From: PRDV01 sp963710865
GTDB lineage: Bacteria > Babelota > Babeliae > Babelales > Babelaceae
Length of the DNA stretch: 64,000 bases
Direction of reading: 5' to 3'
Assembly (NCBI GenBank): GCA_963710865.1
Contig: CAVQBR010000002.1
Coordinates: 1,116,001-1,180,000, forward strand
The translations under genes and the position numbers were made by a program. Within the stretch, counting starts at the first letter, position 1; the number at the start of each line of letters is the position of its first letter. Positions 17,753 to 25,901 of the stretch are shown here, piece after piece. The notes under the pieces were generated by a model. The model searched no databases. It saw only the letters and a program-made list of their open reading frames with translations, and was not told the origin of the DNA.

Positions 17753-19282
17753 ATGCCAGGAAAAAGAATAACTGACAAACAGGTAAATGACTATATGGAA
17801 AATATTGAAAACGGTATGCCTAAAAGAATGGCAGCACTGAAAGCTGGGATCGCGGAAAGCAGTGGTCGTAATATTGCACATGCAAGGAGAAACAAAAAGA
17901 GAAAGCAACGTGAAGGAAAGCCGACGCGAGAAGATAGATTTGAAACGGTTATGCAATCTTTTGTGATACCTCTTCTTGAAAGAGGAATCACCATAGCCTC
18001 ACATATTTTTGAGATGCTGCAGGAGGAATATCCGGGCGAATTTAATGAGGTACAGATGCGTACATTCCGGCGAAGGATTGCAAAGTACAAACTACTCGAA
18101 GGAAAAGGCAAAGAGATAATGTTTCCTCAAACCAAACCTCAGCCAGGCAAATCTGGAATATCTGATTTCACCTTGATTAAGTTTAAAGATCGAAAAATGA
18201 AAGTGACTATAGCTGGTGAACCTTTTGAACATAAGATCTTTCATTATAGATTGCAGTTTTCTGGGTATCGCTTTGTAGATGTTTCTAGGGGTACAGGAGA
18301 ACGGTTTGTGGTTATGTCTAAAGGGCTTCAGGATGCCTGGCATGATCTTGGGGGAGTTCCGGAAGAGCATAGGACTGACAATCTTTCATTGGTGTTTAAA
18401 AATCGGGTGGATGGTGCACAAGAGGATCTTACACTAAGAATGAATGCACTTTATGCCCATTATAGCGTAAGGCCAACACGTAATAATGTAGGAAAAGGTC
18501 ATGAAAATGGAGCTATTGAGTCATCTCATAGACACTTTAAAGACCGGTTAAAGAGTGAGCTCATAAAAAGAGATAGTATTAACTTTGATTCATATGAGCA
18601 GTACCGGGCATTTGTTAAAGGTGTGGCAGCAAAGCTCAATCTTAAGAATGCAAGCAAAATTGCTATTGAACGAGCTCATTTGAGACCTTTGCCTGAAGGT
18701 CGAGCAATTGAGTATGATGATGTCACTGCGGTAGTAGCATCGTCAAGTGTGATTGTTGTTAGGAGAGTGATTTATTCTGTTCCTAACAAGCTGATTGGTA
18801 AGGTGCTCCATATCAAGCTGTATGATGATAAGCTTGAATGCTACCTTGGCGCTACACATGTTATTACTCTGACGCGTATGCCTATTCCTCAAAAAGGGAA
18901 GCGGGCTCACAATATAGATTATAGACATGTTATTGAGTGGCTAGCAAAAAAACCAGGAGCATTCCCTGGATACGCATATCGCGACTATCTTTTGCCTACA
19001 GAGAGCTATAAGAAGATTTGGGAGCATATTAAAAGTACGATGAATCTGCGAGAAGCTGCGCGATTCATCGTTGGGATACTGCATCTAGCCTATATTCAAA
19101 ATTGCCAAGAGGAGCTTTCGATTGAGATTCTTGATCGCATAAAACATGGGACAGAACTTAAACTGAGCAGCCTGCAAAGCATGTTCAAATCTCAAGCAAC
19201 AAAAGTACCTGATATCGTTATTCCTGAAATTCACATTAATCGATTCAATGAGCTAATTCCTGGCTTTAAAGGACAAGAATGA
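17753..19282 (+). CDS. istA: IS21-family transposase IstA
   Basis: A 509-residue DDE-type integrase-like transposase that cuts and joins the element ends. An N-terminal HTH region (residues 5-60, basic, RRNKKRKQR) is followed by the catalytic core. Likely acidic residues are D138 (GISDFT), D209 (HRTDNLS) and E256 (GAIESSHRHFKDRL; E251 is an alternative). The second Asp and the G-x-I-E context fit the family. The C-terminal domain reaches about residue 509, so the length is normal. The stop overlaps the istB start (ATGA), the usual translational coupling in IS21. Confidence 0.93.
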   Translation: MPGKRITDKQVNDYMENIENGMPKRMAALKAGIAESSGRNIAHARRNKKRKQREGKPTREDRFETVMQSFVIPLLERGITIASHIFEMLQEEYPGEFNEVQMRTFRRRIAKYKLLEGKGKEIMFPQTKPQPGKSGISDFTLIKFKDRKMKVTIAGEPFEHKIFHYRLQFSGYRFVDVSRGTGERFVVMSKGLQDAWHDLGGVPEEHRTDNLSLVFKNRVDGAQEDLTLRMNALYAHYSVRPTRNNVGKGHENGAIESSHRHFKDRLKSELIKRDSINFDSYEQYRAFVKGVAAKLNLKNASKIAIERAHLRPLPEGRAIEYDDVTAVVASSSVIVVRRVIYSVPNKLIGKVLHIKLYDDKLECYLGATHVITLTRMPIPQKGKRAHNIDYRHVIEWLAKKPGAFPGYAYRDYLLPTESYKKIWEHIKSTMNLREAARFIVGILHLAYIQNCQEELSIEILDRIKHGTELKLSSLQSMFKSQATKVPDIVIPEIHINRFNELIPGFKGQE

Positions 19283-20031
19283 TTACCAAAGAAACTGTTC
19301 CACTATTACTAAAAAAACTGCGCTTAAACACTATGAACTCCTGTTGGCAAGATGTCTCAAAACAAGCTGTGAAAGAACGTTGGGGTTACCCTCAATACTT
19401 AGGCACGCTCTGCGACATGGAGCTCGCAACACGAGATTCAAAGCGAATAGAAAGACATCTAGTCGAGGCGAAGATGCCACTAAACAAGACTCTTGATACC
19501 TTCAGCTTTGCAAATCTTACCTCAATAACTGGCGCTCAGATAAGCTCTTTTGCAGAAGACACTCAATGGGTTACCCAAGCTCGCAATCTCATGCTCTTTG
19601 GACCAAGCGGAACTGGCAAGACTCATCTAGCAGCAGCAATTGGCAGAAGGCTTATTGAGCTTGGCAAACGTGTCTTCTTTATTCGAACTACAGCTCTTGT
19701 TCAAAAGCTGCAATTGGCGTACCTTGAAAACAAGCTCTCGGACGCTTTAGAAAAGCTAGAAAAGTTTGATCTGATCATTCTTGATGACTTTGGCTATGTG
19801 AAGAAAAATGAAGCAGAAACAAGTGTCTTGTTTGAACTAATTGGAGATCGATATGAGTCGAAGAGCATTCTCATAACATCGAACCAAGCCTTTGGAACTT
19901 GGGATACGATCTTTCCCGACAGTACAATGGCAGTTGCTGCTATAGACAGACTTGTACATCATGCATCAATTATAAATATAAATGAACCGAGCTTCAGAAG
20001 CGCAGCAAAGATAAGTAAGGTGAAGCCATAA
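19279..20031 (+). CDS. istB: IS21-family helper ATPase IstB
   Basis: A 250-residue AAA+ ATPase of the DnaC/IstB family that assembles on target DNA and recruits IstA. Walker A is GPSGTGKTH near residue 112, Walker B is LIILDDFGYV near 167, and sensor residues lie in ILITSN. The ATG overlaps the istA stop. The gene ends 160 bp before the right end of the element. No damage is seen. Confidence 0.94.
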   Translation: MITKETVPLLLKKLRLNTMNSCWQDVSKQAVKERWGYPQYLGTLCDMELATRDSKRIERHLVEAKMPLNKTLDTFSFANLTSITGAQISSFAEDTQWVTQARNLMLFGPSGTGKTHLAAAIGRRLIELGKRVFFIRTTALVQKLQLAYLENKLSDALEKLEKFDLIILDDFGYVKKNEAETSVLFELIGDRYESKSILITSNQAFGTWDTIFPDSTMAVAAIDRLVHHASIININEPSFRSAAKISKVKP

Positions 20032-20191
20032 GCTACGCTGATTAAGGCTAAAAGAAAAAGACTTAGTGAAATTAATAGTATTATGACTGAAAACATATTA
20101 AAATAACCAGGAGCAATTGATGAACTCTGATTCTTCATAAAAGCGCTAAACTTAATTGACCGCGACCGTTAAAGTTAATTGACCACCTATA

Positions 20192-20199
20192 AGCTGATG
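20192..20199 (+). repeat. Right 8-bp target-site duplication of the IS
   Basis: AGCTGATG, identical to 17620-17627. Removing one copy plus the IS restores the Fic reading frame. Confidence 0.85.
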
Positions 20200-20528
20200 C
20201 TGATATAACGGACTGGATCATTTATTTTTGTAGAGGAGTGGTGGAAAGCTTTGAAAAAGTGAAAATCCAGGCTTTGAAAGCGCATGAAGAAGGAAAGAAA
20301 GATTTTTCGGCTGAGTTCAAGAAAATAGATCCTCTCAAACGAGTGGTAATTGAATATTTTCATGATCATCAGTCTATAACGTGTCAAGAAATTGCTAAAC
20401 TCCTCCATCTTAAACCACGCACTGCTCGAGCTTTGTGTCTTAAGTGGTTCCGAGAAGGTTTTTTGCTTGTGCAGGAGAGCTCAAAAAAGAAAAGAAGCTA
20501 TCGAGTGCTAAAGGTTCTTGAGACGTAG
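20200..20528 (+). pseudogene. Displaced C-terminal part of the Fic gene (winged helix)
   Basis: Joining codon G at 17627 to CTGATATAACG at 20200 gives ...GRADADITDWIIYFCRGVVESFEKV..., the usual Fic C-terminal continuation. It runs without a stop for 109 residues to TAG at 20528. The tail contains a winged helix (ITCQEIAKLLHLKPRTARALCLKWF). It has no start of its own with a ribosome site, although a GTG inside (20238) follows GAGGAG by chance. With the stump, the original protein would be 358 residues, normal for this Fic class. Confidence 0.9.
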
Positions 20529-20985
20529 ATTCTACGGGCCTACCAGAGCAATAGGGGTAGGGCGACAATTATATCTTCGCACCCATGCTTTTAGCTACCA
20601 ATGAGAAGTGCAGATTCTAAAGGTGCTTTCCAACTACTTTTCATAAGAAAAATAAGTACTATGTTGATTAACACCGCCAAATTTTATAAGAGACAAATTT
20701 TAATGTTTCTAGATGTCAGTTTTCGCATGATGCAGAAGATATCCACAATTTATGTTTTTCTCATGCCTTACTGCAAGGGACGAGGCCGTGCGGATGACCT
20801 ATCGGATGAGCGCCAGAATGTTGTCTTGCTAGTCTATTACCATGTTTGCACAAGAGAGCCCAACATAAGAAAAGACAGTATTGGAAGGCAAAGTGTACTC
20901 ATTTTGCTTTGTCTTATTTGGCTGTTAGTTTCAAAAAGAAACTTGACCAGTTGACCTTTCTGCTGAGCCGAGTAGGCTAGTCATG
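20529..20985. other. Intergenic region with degraded coding-like sequence
   Basis: No intact gene is supported. The frame ending near 20954 has poor composition. Another frame gives HKKRQYWKAKCTHFALSY just before the mreC leader, which looks like a worn protein tail, but stops lie upstream and I cannot assign it. Confidence 0.4.
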
Positions 20986-21002
20986 TATAACATGAGAGGG
21001 CG

Positions 21003-21854
21003 ATGGTAAAAAAATTTGTTATTAGTTTTTCGAGTATTTGTTTGTTTTTTATCGGTCTAAGCCGCCTTTTTGGCATCGGAGGAACGTCTTTGGAAAAAGT
21101 TTCTTCGCTGCTCGTCTATCCAGTTCTTGTTATGGGGAAAGCAATCAGAAGCCCATTCCTCCAGTGGAATGAGCACAATCGCTCTGTGCATGAGGTGCTT
21201 ACTGATTTAGAGGCAAGTAGCGCTGCTCGAGATGACCTGCAAAAGGAGGTGCTTGAGTTGCGTGCACTCCTTAATTACAAAGAGTGTACCAAAGATATGC
21301 GTGAATTCTTGACACGGTATAGTCCTGAAACATGTCTCGTTGCCCAAGTTCTGCTGAAACAGTTTGGTTCGTCCCACTTTTATTTGATCGATGCAGGCTC
21401 AAAACGAGGGGTAAGCGAAGATATGATCGCCGTGTTTAAAGATTGTCTCCTCGGTCGCGTAGTCGAAGTGTATCCTTGGTATAGTAAGGTGTTGCTTATC
21501 ACAGATCCTGGCTGTAAAGTAGCTGCTGTATGCTCTCAAACCGGAGTGAAGGCAATCCATGAAGGGGCCAAGCAGCTCGATGTTACCCAGCTAACCTATG
21601 TTGGAGTTCTCGATGAACTAAAAGAGAATGACATGGTGCTTTCAAGTGGTGAAGGCATGATATTTCCAAAGGGGTTCGGGCTCGGACGTATTAAGCATAT
21701 AGAGCACGATGGCTATACTGCGCGAGTCGCAGTTACCCCTCTCTTAGATTTACGGACTATCAACTACTGCTGTCTTATTGAGCAACTTACCGAATTAAAA
21801 GAGCAACCTCCTGATGAGGAGTCTTTTGTTCCTATTGCGCAAAAGGCGTCCTAG
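21003..21854 (+). CDS. mreC: Rod shape-determining protein MreC
   Basis: Periplasmic scaffold linking the MreB/Rod machinery to peptidoglycan synthases. The 283-residue protein has one N-terminal membrane helix (VISFSSICLFFIGLSRLF) and a coiled coil at about 55-90 (LEASSAARDDLQKEVLELRALL). The two-barrel MreC domain follows (VAQVLLKQFGSSHFYLIDAGSKRGVSEDM..., VLLITDPGCKVAAV, LSSGEGMIFPKGFGLGRI). No mreB or mreD adjoins, which is unusual. GAGAGGG lies before the ATG. The stop overlaps the convergent peptidase gene by four bases. Confidence 0.88.
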   Translation: MVKKFVISFSSICLFFIGLSRLFGIGGTSLEKVSSLLVYPVLVMGKAIRSPFLQWNEHNRSVHEVLTDLEASSAARDDLQKEVLELRALLNYKECTKDMREFLTRYSPETCLVAQVLLKQFGSSHFYLIDAGSKRGVSEDMIAVFKDCLLGRVVEVYPWYSKVLLITDPGCKVAAVCSQTGVKAIHEGAKQLDVTQLTYVGVLDELKENDMVLSSGEGMIFPKGFGLGRIKHIEHDGYTARVAVTPLLDLRTINYCCLIEQLTELKEQPPDEESFVPIAQKAS

Positions 21855-22759
21855 CAGTGAGATGACGAACCATAACGATCTTCAAGCGTTTGGCAGACAG
21901 AGTTCACCCATGAGCTGAGAGAGGAGCCCTCTTCCTCACTTGTACGATCTCCAAAGAGTCCTGCAAGCAGACTGAGCTTTTGTGGAGATTTGACCCATTC
22001 GATTTTACCAACTATTGGTGCATTTGCGCGTAAGACCCGTTCGACTGTCGAGGGAGACCCTACCTCGTCTATGAGTTTAAGAGCAACTGCTTGTTCGCCG
22101 GTAAAGAGTCGTCCATCGGCCCACTCCTTGCTATCTGCAGGAAGATGGGGGCGTTGGCGAGCAACATCTCGTACAAATTGTTTGTAGACATCATCTGTCA
22201 TTGTTTGAAAGAGAGCTCGTTGTTCGGGTGTCATTTCAACAAGTGGATTGCCGGCCGTTTTATAGGTCCCCGCTTTTATAAAGGTGAATTTTATTTTAAA
22301 TTGTTCTATAAATTCTTTAAAATAAGGGTGTTGGATATATGCTCCTATGCTGCCAATAAATGCACTTGGCGAAGCTATAATCCAATGGGAAGCCGTTGCA
22401 ATATAATAGCCGCCAGATGCCGCTATATTTTCAACAATACTTACGATGTACTTGCTAGGGTAGATCGTTTTATAATGATTAATTTCTTGAAATATAGTTT
22501 GTGCAGTTCCAGAAAGACCGCCAGGAGAATCTATTTTGAGAACGATTGCCTTTATTTCTGGATCTTCAAAATATTTTTTAAGATCTTTGAGTGTAGGACC
22601 TGCGTTATGTATGAGTCCCTTAATAGGGATGACTGCTACCTTTGTTTTAGTTTCAAAAAGATCAGAATAATTTTGCTTTATACTTTTGATAAAAAAGGGC
22701 CCAATCTGCAGAAGGAGGAAGGCCCAAAAAATAGTTTTTACAATATCAGAAAATACCAT
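21851..22759 (-). CDS. sppA: Signal peptide peptidase SppA-type (S49), copy 2
   Basis: Membrane-anchored serine protease of family S49 that degrades cleaved signal peptides or membrane fragments. The 302 residues have an N-terminal membrane segment (IFWAFLLLQIGPFFI), then KIDSPGG. The nucleophile is S115 in NIAASGGYY and the general base K167 in AGTYKTAGNPL. The 52-residue Ser-Lys spacing equals that of Bacillus SppA. The short single-domain form is typical outside enterobacteria. It lies 10 bp downstream of a paralogue in the same direction, so the two form an operon. Confidence 0.9.
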   Translation of the reverse strand: MVFSDIVKTIFWAFLLLQIGPFFIKSIKQNYSDLFETKTKVAVIPIKGLIHNAGPTLKDLKKYFEDPEIKAIVLKIDSPGGLSGTAQTIFQEINHYKTIYPSKYIVSIVENIAASGGYYIATASHWIIASPSAFIGSIGAYIQHPYFKEFIEQFKIKFTFIKAGTYKTAGNPLVEMTPEQRALFQTMTDDVYKQFVRDVARQRPHLPADSKEWADGRLFTGEQAVALKLIDEVGSPSTVERVLRANAPIVGKIEWVKSPQKLSLLAGLFGDRTSEEEGSSLSSWVNSVCQTLEDRYGSSSHC

Positions 22760-22769
22760 GGGAGTACCC

Positions 22770-23657
22770 TTAACTTTTTGTGGTGCTATATCGTTCTTCT
22801 AATGCTTCACAAGCAGTGTGTATACAAGATTTAAAAAAGGATCCCTCTGGGATTCCTAGAAGTGTGCGTAGTAAGCTACGCGATTGATGTGGTTGCACGA
22901 GCTCAAACGCATTGTTTGTGTCGAGAATATCTCTCAAATAATCAATCAATGTGGTAGGTGAACCGACCGCATCTATAAGGCCCAGAGCACAGGCTTGCTC
23001 GCCGGTAAATAGGCGGCCTTCTGCCCAGATGCTCGAATCATCGGGTAGTTTAGGTCGTTTCTGTGCAACATCTTTTACAAATTGCTGATAGGTATTTTGT
23101 GCAAGAGCTTGAAGTTGATCTTTTCCTTGAGCAGTAGGAGCTAGAAAGGGAGATCCTGTCATTTTATATTTCCCAGCAGATTCGCTCTCATACGTAACAT
23201 TTGCCAGCTGTAGCGCCTTATGAAAATTAAACTGTTCAAAGTAGCATCCTATGCTTCCAATAAGGGCGCCTGGTGAGGCTATGATATAATCTGTAGCACA
23301 GGCACAGTAATAGCCCCCAGAAGCTGCTATGTTTTCAACATAGCAGCCAACTGGTTTTGGATACCTTTGTTTTAGTGTGGTGATCTCATGAAAGAGGGTT
23401 TGGGATGTACCGGTAGTTCCTCCTGATGAATCTATGAATAGTAAAATGCCTTTAATTGAGCTATCTTGAAAAAGCTCTCTTAGAGGGTTTAAATAGGGTG
23501 TAGCCTCGGACAGAGTTCCTTTAATTGAGATAAGACCGATTCTGGTTTTGTCTACTTGCATATGAGACAAGATTAAGCTCAGAATCGGAGTAGCTGAAGC
23601 TCCGGCTAAAAAGATCCATATAAAGGGCGATAGCATAGAAATATTCCTCAAGCGCAT
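22770..23657 (-). CDS. sppA: Signal peptide peptidase SppA-type (S49), copy 1
   Basis: A paralogue of the next gene, 295 residues, with an N-terminal hydrophobic anchor (SPFIWIFLAGASATPILSLIL). Catalytic S113 is in NIAASGGYY and K165 in SAGKYKMTGSP, again 52 apart. The usual DSPGG appears as DSSGG here, a mild deviation. Tandem S49 copies may differ in substrate. Given the large exported repertoire of this genome, extra capacity for clearing signal peptides would make sense, but that is inference. Confidence 0.88.
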   Translation of the reverse strand: MRLRNISMLSPFIWIFLAGASATPILSLILSHMQVDKTRIGLISIKGTLSEATPYLNPLRELFQDSSIKGILLFIDSSGGTTGTSQTLFHEITTLKQRYPKPVGCYVENIAASGGYYCACATDYIIASPGALIGSIGCYFEQFNFHKALQLANVTYESESAGKYKMTGSPFLAPTAQGKDQLQALAQNTYQQFVKDVAQKRPKLPDDSSIWAEGRLFTGEQACALGLIDAVGSPTTLIDYLRDILDTNNAFELVQPHQSRSLLRTLLGIPEGSFFKSCIHTACEALEERYSTTKS

Positions 23658-23724
23658 TGTATGTTACTACTATCAATGATACTCAAGAAAGAGTTTGTTC
23701 ACAAGCACTGGTAATAACCGAGCT

Positions 23725-23753
23725 TTGACTTTTATCGCTTTTTTCTTTACAAT
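23725..23753 (+). promoter_or_regulatory. Promoter of the tRNA cluster
   Basis: TTGACT (23725-23730) and TACAAT (23748-23753), 17-bp spacer, 24 bp before tRNA-Val. Confidence 0.7.
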
Positions 23754-23777
23754 AACAAATATCTCGTTGAATACGTA

Positions 23778-23853
23778 GGGCGGTTAGCTCAGTTGGTAGA
23801 GCATCAGTCTTACAAACTGGGGGTCACAGGTTCGAGTCCTGTACCGCCCACCA
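23778..23853 (+). tRNA. tRNA-Val (TAC)
   Basis: Acceptor GGGCGGT pairs with ACCGCCC, then A and encoded CCA. Anticodon loop CTTACAA gives TAC. T-arm GGTTCGAGTCC is present. Confidence 0.95.
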
Positions 23854-23873
23854 AAAGGCGCCTTAAAAATTGT

Positions 23874-23949
23874 TCCTCGGTAGCTCAGTCGGTAGAGCAA
23901 ACGACTGTTAATCGTTGGGTCACAGGTTCGAGTCCTGTCCGAGGAGCCA
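23874..23949 (+). tRNA. tRNA-Asn (GTT)
   Basis: Acceptor TCCTCGG pairs with CCGAGGA, then G and CCA. Anticodon stem AACGA/TCGTT closes loop CTGTTAA, giving GTT. Relevant to GatCAB, which may amidate Asp-tRNA(Asn). Confidence 0.95.
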
Positions 23950-23955
23950 AGTTTA

Positions 23956-24033
23956 GGGGCTGTAGCTCAGTTTGGTTAGAGCGTCCGCCTGTCACGCGGA
24001 AGGTCGCGAGTTCGAGCCTCGTCAGCCCCGCCA
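23956..24033 (+). tRNA. tRNA-Asp (GTC)
   Basis: Acceptor GGGGCTG pairs with CAGCCCC, then G and CCA. Stem TCCGC/GCGGA closes loop CTGTCAC, giving GTC. Confidence 0.95.
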
Positions 24034-24040
24034 TAAGTGT

Positions 24041-24065
24041 AAAGCCATCCTTCGGGGTGGCTTTT
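24041..24065 (+). terminator. Terminator of the tRNA cluster
   Basis: GCCATCC-TTCG-GGGTGGC stem-loop with a UUCG tetraloop, followed by TTTT, eight bases after the last CCA. Confidence 0.85.
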
Positions 24066-24071
24066 GCATAA

Positions 24072-25297
24072 TCAATCTGTCTGCTGGCAAAACCCCAAAA
24101 TTGTTGTGGGGCTCAAAGATCGTCCTTTTTTTAATTGAGGAGGAAGTGCTCTAGAGCTTGTTCGTGCGAGGGCAAACGTTCGTTCGAGTAATGTTATAAT
24201 CGCCTCGTTGTGGGCGTTCTCGAGGAGATGCCTTTGTTCGGCTTCTGAGAGGCCCGAATGGGCTTGATACTGAAGTAAGAGTTGCACAATTGTGGTATGA
24301 CCATTGTGGACTGCGATAGATAATGGAGTAGCTCCGTTTACCAAAGTGCCTCCCATTTCTGCATCTTGTTCGAGCAATAGTTTTGTTGTGTCATAATGAC
24401 CACGTTCAGCAGCACGAAATAGTGGAGTGGCGCCATCATTCGAATAGCTATTAAGAGGAGCTCCCACCCTTAAAAGTATTCTTGCGACTTGAGTGTTGCC
24501 GAACTCTACTGCCACGTGTAGAAGCCACGCTCCATCGGATTGTGAGAGTTTGGCACCGGCTGCGAACAGAAGATTTACAAGAAGGTGATCGCCTTTTGAG
24601 GCCGCCAGAAACAGAGGAGTAGTTCCCTCTCTTGAAGTATAGTTACAGTTTGCTCCAGCATGAATAAGCATCTGAGCGATGGCAGAGTGTCCCGTTTCTA
24701 TGGCTATCAAGAGCGGAGTTTGGTCAGTTTGGCAGAATTCGGTATTGACTTTAAAGGAAAGCAGGAGCCTGACGACGGGTTCTTGTCCATTATATACTGC
24801 AGCAAACAAAGCGCTTGCGCATTATACCCGCCGAGATTGCTGTCAGGATTACTATTCATCAAGAATTCAACGACTTCAAGGTGCCCATTAAAAGCTGCTG
24901 CAAAGAGCGGCGTCCTTCCTTGGTAATCCCTTGATTGATTTGCGCCGCATCTCAAAAGTTCTCTGACTATTGCCGCAAAACCGTTGCACGATGCAATAAA
25001 GAGTGGACTTATTTCGTCCCATGCTAGTTCGGGGTCAGCCTGAGCTTCCAATAATAAGGTAACCATCTCGTGAAAGCCCATGTGTGATGCCAGAAATAGT
25101 GGTGTTCCGAATAATGACTGTTCGTTGGCATTTGCTCCTGCCTGGAGAAATGCTTCCATGCCTCCAATATTGTTTGTGAAGGCGAGTTCTAAGATGTAAG
25201 GTATGGTGTGCTCTGGTGTGAGGGATAGGATGTGCTCTGCACCTTCACTAATAGTGCTCTGAGTGAGGAGTAAGAGGAGTGCTATTTTGTGTAACAT
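24072..25297 (-). pseudogene. Exported ankyrin-repeat gene broken by a one-base frameshift
   Basis: Two overlapping frames form one ankyrin protein. The upstream part, from ATG 25297, has a signal peptide (MLHKIALLLLLTQSTIS) and repeats up to NLGGYNAQAL. The rest continues in another frame as FAAVYNGQEPVVRLLL. One base is missing near 24807-24811: inserting one after GCG CT restores ALLFAAVYNG, a perfect ankyrin junction. The repaired protein would have about 408 residues and some ten repeats. The promoter and both halves are otherwise clean, so the break is recent, a sequencing error, or phase-variable. Start 25366 is possible but would bury the signal peptide. Confidence 0.8.
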
Positions 25298-25331
25298 AAT
25301 TGGTATTCTTTGAAATATAAGCTCTGTGTAA

Positions 25332-25360
25332 AGCATACCAGGAAATTGAAAGTTTGTCAG
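25332..25360 (-). promoter_or_regulatory. Promoter of the frameshifted ankyrin gene
   Basis: On the minus strand, CTGACA (25360-25355) and TATGCT (25337-25332) with 17-bp spacing. It supports the start at 25297 over 25366. Confidence 0.5.
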
Positions 25361-25410
25361 ATCCACGGCCGAATGAATAGAGAGGTATTTATTGAGCTTT
25401 TCGCTTACAA

Positions 25411-25450
25411 AGTTTAAGGGCTTAGGTATACCAACCCAAGCCCTTAAACT
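25411..25450 (-). terminator. Strong hairpin after the 50-aa membrane protein gene
   Basis: A perfect 13-bp inverted repeat, AGTTTAAGGGCTT and its complement, with a 14-base loop. Only a short T run follows (ACTTTG on the minus strand), but the stem is very stable. It may serve both directions. Confidence 0.6.
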
Positions 25451-25470
25451 CTTTTCAGATTTGCGCGAAA

Positions 25471-25623
25471 TTAGGGATAATAGCGCACCCCACCAGATAC
25501 TTCAGGTGGTTCCTCCAGATGGGCTGAATTACCCCATTTGTCATGCAATTGGGTTACCCCAATCATCACAAACACGATTGTAAGCATGCTAATCGTAAGC
25601 ACGCTAAAATATAATTTAGCCAT
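25471..25623 (-). CDS. Small membrane protein, 50 aa
   Basis: This ORF is short but well signalled. AAGAAGGAG lies six bases before the ATG, a promoter sits at 25676-25703, and a 13-bp hairpin follows. Residues 2-24 (AKLYFSVLTISMLTIVFVMIG) form one membrane helix. A soluble tail of 25 residues follows, ending in SGGVRYYP, with acidic and Pro residues. I know of no family. It could be a small subunit or regulator of a membrane complex, but nothing nearby indicates which. Confidence 0.65.
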   Translation of the reverse strand: MAKLYFSVLTISMLTIVFVMIGVTQLHDKWGNSAHLEEPPEVSGGVRYYP

Positions 25624-25675
25624 TTCTACTCCTTCTTGAGTATGAAAACGATACTACTAACCACTACGCTCTGTT

Positions 25676-25703
25676 ATTTTAGTACACGAGGAATGAATGT
25701 CAA
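25676..25703 (-). promoter_or_regulatory. Promoter of the 50-aa membrane protein gene
   Basis: On the minus strand, TTGACA (25703-25698) and TAAAAT (25681-25676) with a 16-bp spacer, about 50 bp before the ATG. Confidence 0.55.
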
Positions 25704-25855
25704 TAGAAAAAATTAATAAAAAACGTGCCAATTTTTGAGTCGCAAATGCGATTATTTCTCCTCGCAGAAAGAGGTGCTTAGGTAGGCGATGGTTCGAGGT
25801 TAGTTACAAATTGACACGCTGAGATTTGGTGGAAACACATGAAAAAAAGTTGACA

Positions 25856-25885
25856 CAAAAAAAGGAGGAGGACAATTCCTCCCCC
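25856..25885 (-). terminator. Terminator of the GH1 gene
   Basis: On the minus strand, GGGGGAGGA pairs with TCCTCCTCC around a 4-base loop (one G-T pair), followed by seven or more T. Confidence 0.8.
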
Positions 25886-25901
25886 CTCATAGTTTTTGAT
25901 T

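Larger units (their letters stand above)
17628..20191 (+). mobile_element. IS21-family insertion sequence (complete, 2564 bp)
   Basis: It has two genes in istA-istB order and inverted ends. The left end reads TATAAACGGTCAATTATC, and the right end on the other strand reads TATAGGTGGTCAATTAAC. Each end carries the internal repeat GGTCAATTA...TTTA twice, 23 bp apart, which is the multiple-terminal-repeat design of IS21. GCGCTTTTA follows in both. It is flanked by an exact AGCTGATG duplication. Both genes are intact, so the copy may be active. The boundary is set by the duplication and could shift by a base or two. Confidence 0.92.

Noticed and set aside
17635..20184. IS boundaries at the first GGTCAATT on each side
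   Set aside because: The exact 8-bp duplication and restored Fic frame place the ends seven bases further out, at the TATA on each side.
20601..20954. 117-codon plus-strand frame after the Fic tail
   Set aside because: No ribosome site, no recognisable similarity, and a neighbouring frame has equally coding-like sequence. More likely decayed DNA.
24072..25297. Programmed frameshifting to make the full ankyrin protein
   Set aside because: No slippery heptamer with a downstream pseudoknot was seen. One missing base explains the sequence more simply.
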